From DATBLE01 sp038248655 (GTDB lineage Bacteria > Actinomycetota > Thermoleophilia > Gaiellales > Gaiellaceae): a stretch of DNA of 20,602 nt. The DNA is taken from positions 1 through 20,602 of the forward strand of contig JBBRXG010000054.1 in the NCBI GenBank assembly GCA_038248655.1, given 5' to 3'. A program made the translations under genes and the position numbers. Positions 15,982 through 20,602 of this stretch are shown here, piece by piece (position 1 is the first letter of the stretch; every line of letters begins with the position of its first letter). The notes under the pieces were generated by a model, which was not told the DNA's origin, did no database searches, and saw only the letters and a list, made by a program, of their open reading frames with translations.

Positions 15982-16472
15982 TCGCCGGCAAGATCTCCAA
16001 CCCGCGCGACCTGCTCGTGTTCCTCCTCGGCGAGATCCTCTATGTCGAGCGCCGCCTCGCCGGCGCCGTCCTGCAGCACCTGATCGACGCATGCAGCGAC
16101 ACTGCATTGGCTGCAGCCTTGAACGAGCACCTGGCCGAGACCCGGCTGCACGTCGAACGCGTCGAGACCGCGTTCCGAGGGATCAGCGTCGCACCAACGG
16201 CAAACCTCTCCGCCTCGTTCGAGAGCGCCGTCAGCCAGCACGACAAGCTCGCGGGATCGATCCTCACCGCAACCCTCAGCGACGCCTTCCACGCAACCAC
16301 GGCGCTCCGCACCGAACACTGGGAGATCGCCTCCTACACATCGCTGCTCGAGCTCGGCGAAGCGCTCGGCTACCGCGAGGAGGTGACCGACCTGCGCGCC
16401 AACCTCGACGACGAGGACCATGCCCGCGACGCTCTCATGAGGTCGATTGCACGGCTCAGTACCGCTCGGTGA
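15978..16472 (+). CDS. ferritin-like (DUF892/YciE-related) protein with probable CTG start
   Basis: About 164 aa, mostly helical, of the ferritin-like type. The diiron-type residues recur as LLGEILYVERRL, HLAETRLHVERVE and RTEHWEIASY, giving E and ExxH positions on four helices. The expected family N-terminus KISNPRDLLVFLLGE is present, but it lies upstream of the first GTG in frame (16017); the only plausible start before it is CTG 15978, which overlaps the GMC stop as CTGA. This mirrors the GTGA overlaps upstream. A start at GTG 16017 would lose part of helix 1. It is the last gene of the operon and may protect against peroxide or handle iron for the oxidative enzymes; both roles are inferred. 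The insertion sequence begins 74 nt after its stop. Confidence 0.7.
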   Translation: MIAGKISNPRDLLVFLLGEILYVERRLAGAVLQHLIDACSDTALAAALNEHLAETRLHVERVETAFRGISVAPTANLSASFESAVSQHDKLAGSILTATLSDAFHATTALRTEHWEIASYTSLLELGEALGYREEVTDLRANLDDEDHARDALMRSIARLSTAR

Positions 16473-16541
16473 ACACCTGGGGATCGGCGCAAGGCCCGAT
16501 AACGACGACGATCGGTCTCGAACTGGCATTCCGCGAGCAGG

Positions 16542-16546
16542 TTCAT
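16542..16546 (+). repeat. left copy of the 5-bp target-site duplication
   Basis: TTCAT directly before the left inverted repeat. The same five bases directly follow the right inverted repeat at 18315-18319, as expected for a single insertion event. Confidence 0.8.
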
Positions 16547-16569
16547 CCCGAGTTCCGCACGTCGTAGGG
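16547..16569 (+). repeat. left terminal inverted repeat of the insertion sequence
   Basis: Begins CCCGAGTTCCGCACG and ends GTAGGG, with TC in the two variable positions. It pairs with 18292-18314 on the other strand, 21 of 23 bases identical. The transposase stop lies about 70 nt inside it. Confidence 0.88.
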
Positions 16570-16638
16570 GCGCGTGGGGGCCGCGATCCCGCATGAGCAG
16601 TGGGATCGCGGGCGTTTCGGGGCTGTGCGCGGGTGTGC

Positions 16639-18189
16639 CTACGCGGCCCGGGTGACGGTGGGGGTGATGCGGCCGAAGCGGGGCGGTTCGGGGACGCCGA
16701 GGTCGGCGTGGAGGTCGCGCTGGCGGGTGGTGAGCTCGCTGGTCTGGGTGAAGTCGCCGTCTGCGGAGTGGAAGTGGCCTTGGCGGATCTGGCTGAGCTC
16801 GGCCCGGATCGTGCGCCAGGTCTCGCCGGTGCGCGTCTCGGCGAGCCGGACGAGCACGAGCGCGAGGAAGCAGATCAGGACGTGGGCGCGGATGCGGTCG
16901 TCCTTGCTGTGGAAGACGGGCCGCAACAGCGGCGTACCCTTGAGGTCGCGGAAGGAGCGCTCGGCCTCCTGGAGCTGCTTGTAGCCGAACGCGACGTCCT
17001 CGGCAGACAGGCTCGGGTCGCTGGTGGTGAGCAGGTACTTGCCGTCGAGGCGCTCCTCGGCGGCGATCTTCGCGCGGTCGAGCAAGAGGCGGCCGCTTGA
17101 GGTTTGGCGCAGGTAGCGGGAGAGGGTCGGGTGGTCGCGCAGCGCGCACTCGCCGCGCAGGTGCGCCTCCCGCTCGGCGGTCGTGGCGGCGCGTTGGCGC
17201 TGCTCGGCGAGCCGGGCAAGCTCGGCCTCGATCCGCTCGAGCCGCTGCTGGCGGCGGGCGCGGTCGCGCTCTGCCCCGGCCGGGTTGTGGCAGACGACGT
17301 AGATCGCGCGGCCGAGCCGCCAGCCGGCCAGATCGTGCTTCACCTGGGCGACCAGCGTCTGATCGTTGGCGTTCCCCGGCCAGACCCAGACCCGCACCGG
17401 GATCCCCTCGCGCGTGACCGCGAGCCCGATCACGACCTGGGGCAGGTCGGGCCGGTGATCCTTCCAGTGCCCGAGCCGGCGCAGCGGCTCGGGCGCGCGC
17501 CGATCGGCCACCTGCTCCCCCGCCTGCTCGTCGTCGTCGATCGCCTCACCGTCGACGTCAACCTCGAAGTAGGTCGAGGTGGTGTCGAAGAAGATCACGT
17601 CGACCTCGAGATTGAGCAGGTTGGCGAGCGAGAAGAAAACCGACTCCTGCACCCGCTCCGAACAGACGAGCAGGAAGTCCATCGCCCGGTACAGCTCGTC
17701 GTCGGAGACCGCCGCGATCCCGTCGAGGACGACGTCGCGGCCGAGCCAGCGCGTCGCCTCCAGCTTCGAGGCCGGCTCCAGGCAGCGCTGGCAGACCATC
17801 GCGAAGATCGCCCTCTCCACCCCCGAACGGCCCCGGCCACGGCCAGCCACCCGCGCGATCGCCTTGCCGATCCCAAGCTGCGACCAGAGCTGGCCGAGCG
17901 CGTGCGGGCCGCCCGCCTCCGGCGCCGAGATGAACCGGAAGCCCTCCAGTGTCGAGAGGCGCAGCGTCTCCTCGCCGCCCAGGAAGCGCTGGATCGAGCG
18001 CACCAGCCGCCCGAGCGCCTCCCGATCGAGCTGGTCTTCGCGGCCGAAGTTGTGGATCACCCTGGCCACCGGCACGCCGCGCTCGTTGCGCTCGTTGTGC
18101 GCCAACTGCAGATAGCGCACCGACTCGCCCCGCCTCGTCCGCTTCACCGTCGCGCGCAGATACACGATGACACTCCCACCAGACGACAT
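16639..18189 (-). CDS. IS1634-type DDE transposase with a probable internal deletion
   Basis: A 516-aa transposase starting at ATG 18189. The N-terminus YLQLAHNERNERGVPVARVI, the first catalytic Asp in VDVIFFDTTSTYFEV (about residue 200), the DLPQVVIGLAVTREGIPVRV block and the late YKQLQEAERSFRDLKG block (catalytic Glu and the YREK-like motif, near residue 405) are all typical. In relatives I remember, the strand corresponding to GRAIYVV is followed by a DRGF motif holding the second catalytic Asp, and about 60 residues later by an FVVCHNP segment. Here GRAIYVV runs straight into CHNPAGAERD at about residue 295, so the second Asp seems to be gone by an in-frame deletion. Family members are usually longer (about 550-600 aa). 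The enzyme is therefore probably inactive; this rests on remembered sequences. Confidence 0.9.
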   Translation of the reverse strand: MSSGGSVIVYLRATVKRTRRGESVRYLQLAHNERNERGVPVARVIHNFGREDQLDREALGRLVRSIQRFLGGEETLRLSTLEGFRFISAPEAGGPHALGQLWSQLGIGKAIARVAGRGRGRSGVERAIFAMVCQRCLEPASKLEATRWLGRDVVLDGIAAVSDDELYRAMDFLLVCSERVQESVFFSLANLLNLEVDVIFFDTTSTYFEVDVDGEAIDDDEQAGEQVADRRAPEPLRRLGHWKDHRPDLPQVVIGLAVTREGIPVRVWVWPGNANDQTLVAQVKHDLAGWRLGRAIYVVCHNPAGAERDRARRQQRLERIEAELARLAEQRQRAATTAEREAHLRGECALRDHPTLSRYLRQTSSGRLLLDRAKIAAEERLDGKYLLTTSDPSLSAEDVAFGYKQLQEAERSFRDLKGTPLLRPVFHSKDDRIRAHVLICFLALVLVRLAETRTGETWRTIRAELSQIRQGHFHSADGDFTQTSELTTRQRDLHADLGVPEPPRFGRITPTVTRAA

Positions 18190-18291
18190 CGAGCATCACC
18201 GCCGAAACAGTGTGCCTACACGATTTACAGATTCCGCGAAAGCCGAAACCGCTCAACCAAGCCAAACACAGCCATCCAAACGGCCGAATCG

Positions 18292-18314
18292 CCCTACTTC
18301 GTGCGGAACTCGGG
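18292..18314 (-). repeat. right terminal inverted repeat of the insertion sequence
   Basis: Read on the minus strand it begins CCCGAGTTCCGCACG and ends GTAGGG, with AA in the two variable positions. It lies about 100 nt upstream of the transposase start, so it may also carry the promoter. Confidence 0.88.
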
Positions 18315-18319
18315 TTCAT
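18315..18319 (+). repeat. right copy of the 5-bp target-site duplication
   Basis: TTCAT immediately after the right inverted repeat, matching 16542-16546. Confidence 0.8.
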
Positions 18320-18383
18320 TTCGCCGAGCGAATCGTCGCGGCGAGCAGCCGAGCGACGTGCCGGGCAAGCATAGAGCGCGCGA

Positions 18384-19304
18384 TCAGATTACTTCATGCT
18401 CTGATATAAGCATTGCTATAGCGGGAACGCGAGCGTAGTGGGCGGCGGTCGTTGATGGATCCGCATGCCCGAGGTGGGCGGCGACCGCTTCGATCGACAT
18501 CAGCTTGACCGCGTGCATCGCCCAGGAGCGGCGCAGCGTGTGGCAGGAGACGCGCTTCGCGATCCCTGCCCGCTCGGCGAGGCGTTTCAGGGTCCGGTTT
18601 GCCTGTTGCTCGCCGATCGGGTTGCCGTGCCGCGTGCAGAAGACGGGCGTCTCCGGAGCAGCCAAGCCCTGTTCGCGCTGGCGCCCGAGATGACGCTGGA
18701 CGTGGGCAACCAGTTCGCTTGGCATCGCGGTCCGCCGTGCAGCGGCGTTCGTCTTCCCGGAGCGGATCAGGATCGTCCCCTCGGACAGGTCAACGTCCCG
18801 CCAGAGGACCTCGCCCGCCTCGCCGATCCGCATCGCCGTCATCGACAACCAGACGACCGTGAACAGCTCCGCGGGCCTGGCAGCGACCGTGACGAGCCGT
18901 TCGAGCTCATCCGGCCTCAACCATTCCTTGATCTCGCGCTTGATCCTCGGCGAATCAATCCTCGTCATCGGACTACGGACCGGCCGACCATCCGCATCGA
19001 CGAGCAAATCAAACCGCTCGGCGTAGCTGTACAGAGAACGCACCTGCCAAATCAGATTCGAGAGCGTCTTCAGCGATGGCTCCCGACCACGGCGCTGCTC
19101 AAAGCGGGCACACCACTCGGCGAGGAAGCCCTGCTCGATCTGAAACGCCGTGATCTCCCCGAGCGAGCGCCCGCACACCCACTGGGCGAAGTCGCGAAGG
19201 TAGTGACCGTTCCGATGCTCGGACGAAGCCGCAAACCCCCGACGCTTCCGATGCCCACGCAGCGCCGCGACGATCTCTTCTACTGAAGTGTATCTAATCT
19301 CCAC
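18384..19304 (-). CDS. tyrosine recombinase / site-specific integrase
   Basis: A 306-aa integrase. The N-terminal core-binding domain (about 1-125) is followed by a catalytic domain with all expected active-site residues: R159 in AMRIGEAGEV, K184 in SGKTNAA, H255 and R258 in CHTLRRSWA, H280 in HLGHADPSTT and the nucleophile Y290 in AHYARV. These enzymes cut and rejoin DNA at attachment sites, forming a covalent 3'-phosphotyrosine link. It begins at GTG 19304, only 46 nt from a tRNA-Val fragment that looks like its attachment site. The DNA around its start is much more AT-rich than the window, as often at the ends of integrated elements. No excisionase gene is recognised nearby. The length and motifs suit an integrative element or XerC/D-like recombinase; the tRNA fragment favours the former. 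Confidence 0.92.
   Translation of the reverse strand: MEIRYTSVEEIVAALRGHRKRRGFAASSEHRNGHYLRDFAQWVCGRSLGEITAFQIEQGFLAEWCARFEQRRGREPSLKTLSNLIWQVRSLYSYAERFDLLVDADGRPVRSPMTRIDSPRIKREIKEWLRPDELERLVTVAARPAELFTVVWLSMTAMRIGEAGEVLWRDVDLSEGTILIRSGKTNAAARRTAMPSELVAHVQRHLGRQREQGLAAPETPVFCTRHGNPIGEQQANRTLKRLAERAGIAKRVSCHTLRRSWAMHAVKLMSIEAVAAHLGHADPSTTAAHYARVPAIAMLISEHEVI
19281..19290 (+). repeat. 10-bp direct repeat, copy 1 (possible integrase arm site)
   Basis: TACTGAAGTG, within the first codons of the integrase gene. An identical copy stands 42 bp away at 19323-19332, about four helical turns. Direct repeats beside a core site are typical of integrase arm-binding sites, but no binding evidence can be read here. 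Confidence 0.35.
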
Positions 19305-19322
19305 TCTAGAATAGGTATATCA

Positions 19323-19332
19323 TACTGAAGTG
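19323..19332 (+). repeat. 10-bp direct repeat, copy 2 (possible integrase arm site)
   Basis: TACTGAAGTG, 18 nt before the tRNA-Val fragment and upstream of the integrase start codon. See the copy at 19281-19290. Confidence 0.35.
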
Positions 19333-19350
19333 GGAGAATCAACTACTCTG

Positions 19351-19410
19351 AGTTGGTAAAGCGCCTGCCTTACACGCAGGAGGCCGCAGGTTCGAGACCT
19401 GCACCGCCCA
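19351..19410 (+). tRNA. 3' fragment of tRNA-Val(TAC), probable att site; not a functional tRNA
   Basis: From AGTTGGTA (D-loop) onward this matches a standard tRNA. The anticodon stem-loop is CCTGC-CTTACAC-GCAGG (19364-19380, anticodon TAC, valine), the T arm is GCAGG-TTCGAGA-CCTGC (19386-19402), then the acceptor 3' strand ACCGCCC and discriminator A. The 5' part fails: the bases where GGGCGGT should stand (19338-19344) cannot pair with the acceptor strand, and the D-stem 5' half is TCTG with only two possible pairs. No CCA is encoded. Such a 3'-only piece next to an integrase is the mark left when an element integrates into a tRNA gene; an intact tRNA-Val(TAC) should mark the other end, to the left outside the window. 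Confidence 0.8.
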
Positions 19411-19468
19411 CGTGTTCGCAGGATGGGGCTCTCGGCCCGGTATTTCCGACGTTGCGCAGACCCACAGG

Positions 19469-19505
19469 CTGAGCCACGTGCGACTCGTGGGTCAGGTGGG
19501 CTCAG
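19469..19505 (-). terminator. stem-loop at the end of the toxin gene
   Basis: CTGAGCC at 19469-19475 pairs with GGCTCAG at 19499-19505, overlapping the stop of the PIN-domain gene. GACCCAC (19459-19465) can also pair with GTGGGTC (19487-19493) in an interlocked way. No T-run follows on the minus strand, so termination is possible but unproven. Confidence 0.3.
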
Positions 19506-19915
19506 CGGGTCGGGATGGTCTCGAATCGCTGTCGGCCGCGAAGCCGATACACGTGGAAGTCGGCATCGAGGGTGAAGATCGTCCGGTGGCCGCGCTCCTC
19601 GGCGTAAGCAACGAGGGTCGCGTCGGCAAGATCCATGGGGCGGTCGGAGTATTGATCCATCAACCGGGCGCTACGGTCTATCGTCGACTGAGACAGGTCG
19701 GCGAGGACGAGCCGGTCCGTCTGAACCAGGCGCCAGAGGGGGCGCTGCGCGTTGATACCCCGGGCGCGGGCGAGCAGGTACATCGCCTCCGTGAACGCCG
19801 GCCACGTCGTCACGAGCGGTAGCTCGATTCGATCGAGAGCTTCGAGGCATGCCGGATGGTCCGGTTCGTCGGCGTCGATGATCGCGATGAGCGGTCCGGC
19901 GTCGGTGAGCGTCAC
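19502..19915 (-). CDS. VapC-type PIN-domain toxin
   Basis: A 137-aa PIN-domain protein. The acidic metal-binding residues of the fold are in place: D5 (TDAGPL), E43 (FTEAMYLL), D95/D98 (MDLADATLVAYAEE) and D117/D119 (TLDADF). PIN toxins are Mg-dependent ribonucleases that cut tRNA or rRNA and are held in check by the partner antitoxin. It starts at GTG 19915, overlapping the stop of the antitoxin gene by 4 nt (GTGA), the usual arrangement of vapBC pairs. It lies about 90 nt beyond the tRNA fragment, outside the presumed integrated element, or in a neighbouring one. The RNA target cannot be deduced. Confidence 0.88.
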   Translation of the reverse strand: MTLTDAGPLIAIIDADEPDHPACLEALDRIELPLVTTWPAFTEAMYLLARARGINAQRPLWRLVQTDRLVLADLSQSTIDRSARLMDQYSDRPMDLADATLVAYAEERGHRTIFTLDADFHVYRLRGRQRFETIPTR

Positions 19916-20157
19916 CGGCTGCGATCGTGGCCGGCGAGGGCTTCGGCAAATGCCTCGCCCGATCGATGCGCCCGCCCGCCGCCGCCGCGTACCGTGCCCG
20001 CAATGTCGGCAAAGCGCTCACGGCCTTGTCCTGCGAGCGTCTCTTCGGCTCGCTTCGCGGTTGCGCGGCGGATGAACTCGGAAACCGATTCACCCTTGAT
20101 CGCGGCTGCTCGACGGACCTGCCGATCGAGCTCGGGATCTAGACGGAGACTCCTCAT
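19912..20157 (-). CDS. ribbon-helix-helix antitoxin of the VapBC-type pair
   Basis: An 81-aa protein starting at ATG 20157. The first half, with MRSLRLDPELDRQVRRAAAI and then KGESVSEFIRRATAKRAEE, has the short strand and two helices of a ribbon-helix-helix (CopG/Arc-like) DNA-binding domain. The C-terminal half is glycine- and charge-rich and probably wraps the toxin. Antitoxins of this type bind the toxin and repress their own promoter. There is no clear Shine-Dalgarno site before ATG, so translation may be leaderless or weakly initiated. The imperfectly symmetric AT-richer stretch at 20162-20192 is a candidate operator by position only. Confidence 0.82.
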   Translation of the reverse strand: MRSLRLDPELDRQVRRAAAIKGESVSEFIRRATAKRAEETLAGQGRERFADIAGTVRGGGGRAHRSGEAFAEALAGHDRSR

Positions 20158-20462
20158 GTCAGAAACGTATCACAGCGGTAGACTGATGTATTACGGACTC
20201 GGATCGGGCGACGCAGCAGCCTGCCCGCTATCCGCAGCCGGTTTGCGCAACGTCTGGTTCCGCCTGGTGGCGCTCTCTTTCCACTGTCGAGTCAGTCTCG
20301 GCAACTCGGCTGCCGCGCGCGGCTGGCTGGGGCGGGCCGCGCGGTTGGTCGAGGAGTTCGGGCCGGCGCTGCTCGTGAGGCTGTACTTGCGGGTCAGGTA
20401 GCCGCGAAGACCGCCTGACGGGCTCGACCCGGTTCTCCGGGTCCGCGGTTAGCCTGCAAGCG
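20158..20462. other. 305-nt gap between antitoxin and CDF genes
   Basis: This holds the promoter of the minus-strand antitoxin gene at its left (AT-richer 20162-20192) and that of the plus-strand transporter at its right. Open frames cross it but show no motif or ribosome binding site. Apart from the hairpin at 20426-20443 nothing is recognised. Confidence 0.5.
20426..20443 (+). promoter_or_regulatory. perfect hairpin in the leader of the CDF gene
   Basis: GACCCGG-TTCT-CCGGGTC, a 7-bp stem with a 4-nt loop, 19 nt before ATG 20463. No T-run follows. It may be a leader structure, an operator-like palindrome for a metal sensor or chance; the sequence alone cannot decide. Confidence 0.3.
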
Positions 20463-20602
20463 ATGCACGGGCACGACCACGGGACGCGCCGGGGCGGCGA
20501 TCGGCGCCTGCTCGCAGGCGCGCTCGTCCTGATCGCCGCTCTGATGATCGGTGAGCTCGTGGCTGGGATCCTGGCCGGATCGCTGGCGCTGCTCGCCGAC
20601 GC
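20463..20602 (+). CDS. cation diffusion facilitator (CDF) transporter, N-terminal part
   Basis: ATG 20463 begins a frame that is still open at the right edge (46 codons seen). It starts with a histidine-rich tail MHGHDHG, then a basic stretch, then a first transmembrane helix LLAGALVLIAALMIGELVAG followed by ILAGSLALLADA. This pattern, ending in the SLALLADA motif that precedes the metal-binding residues of TM2, is typical of CzcD/ZitB-like CDF exporters, which expel zinc, cobalt or cadmium in exchange for protons. Only a weak ribosome binding site is seen. The metal is unknown because the rest of the gene lies outside the window. Confidence 0.8.
   Translation, partial: MHGHDHGTRRGGDRRLLAGALVLIAALMIGELVAGILAGSLALLAD

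Larger units (their letters stand above)
16547..18314 (-). mobile_element. IS1634-type (IS4 superfamily) insertion sequence, 1768 bp, complete ends
   Basis: The ends are 23-bp inverted repeats (16547-16569 and 18292-18314) that agree in 21 positions. They share CCCGAGTTCCGCACG, then two differing bases, then GTAGGG. TTCAT flanks both ends as a target duplication. One transposase gene fills the element on the minus strand. The element lies in the gap between the ferritin-like gene and the integrase gene and breaks no recognisable gene. Intact ends and duplication indicate a fairly recent insertion. The transposase, however, seems to lack an internal block, so the copy may depend on another element for movement. 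Confidence 0.9.

Noticed and set aside
15061..16107. 348-aa minus-strand open frame
   Set aside because: Antisense to the GMC gene, whose FAD, His and Asn motifs are clear; no family features of its own.
17104..18438. 444-aa plus-strand open frame
   Set aside because: Antisense to the transposase and crossing the right inverted repeat, so it cannot be one gene of either unit.
19331..19410. Intact tRNA-Val gene
   Set aside because: The bases at the place of the acceptor 5' strand do not pair with ACCGCCC, and the D stem is broken.
1..20602. CRISPR arrays, rRNA genes, riboswitches
   Set aside because: No regularly spaced repeats, rRNA stretches or conserved riboswitch cores were seen by eye; a covariance-model search would be needed to exclude small RNAs.

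Overview
The window is about 20.6 kb of high-GC DNA with dense genes, GTG/TTG starts and many 1-4 nt stop/start overlaps. It has the look of an actinobacterium, possibly of the Thermoleophilia (Solirubrobacter/Gaiella-like). That placement is an inference from composition and remembered gene families; no phylogenetic marker is present.

Layout. (1) 1-2616: edge of an exopolysaccharide-type region, with a PHP-type CpsB/YwqE phosphatase and a family-4 glycosyltransferase whose reading frame is broken twice, both on the minus strand. (2) 3122-5965: envelope/lipid genes on the plus strand: a YihY/BrkB membrane protein, two tiny proteins of 32 and 40 aa, and a phospholipase D/cardiolipin synthase-like enzyme. 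(3) 6030-8041: remnant of an MFS transporter, then a minus-strand pair of a short-chain dehydrogenase with a C-terminal membrane tail and a small membrane protein coupled through a TTGA overlap. (4) 8042-10273: GH15 glucoamylase/trehalase-type glycosidase, convergent with a small polytopic membrane protein. (5) 10355-16472: a compact six-gene plus-strand operon with a pyruvate-oxidase-like ThDP enzyme (one C-run frameshift), a mandelate-racemase-type enolase-superfamily dehydratase, a 4-TM protein, a gluconate 2-dehydrogenase subunit-3-like protein, a GMC flavoprotein and a ferritin-like protein that seems to use a CTG start. (6) 16547-18314: a complete IS1634-type insertion sequence with inverted repeats and a 5-bp target duplication, whose transposase seems to have lost an internal block including a catalytic Asp. 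(7) 18384-19410: tyrosine integrase next to a 60-nt 3' fragment of tRNA-Val(TAC), the signature of an integrated element's end. (8) 19502-20602: VapBC-type toxin-antitoxin pair and the start of a cation diffusion facilitator gene.

How they may work together. The most interesting unit is the 10355-16472 operon. Its enzymes could oxidise a sugar or polyol (GMC plus subunit 3), dehydrate the sugar acid to a 2-keto-3-deoxy acid (enolase superfamily) and decarboxylate a 2-oxo acid (ThDP enzyme), with the 4-TM protein as a possible membrane anchor or electron outlet. The neighbouring GH15 enzyme could supply glucose. This pathway is inferred from families and gene order; no substrate can be read from the sequence. 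Several indels (near 1500, near 1300, at 11857-11861) could be real decay or assembly errors, and read-level checking decides which.
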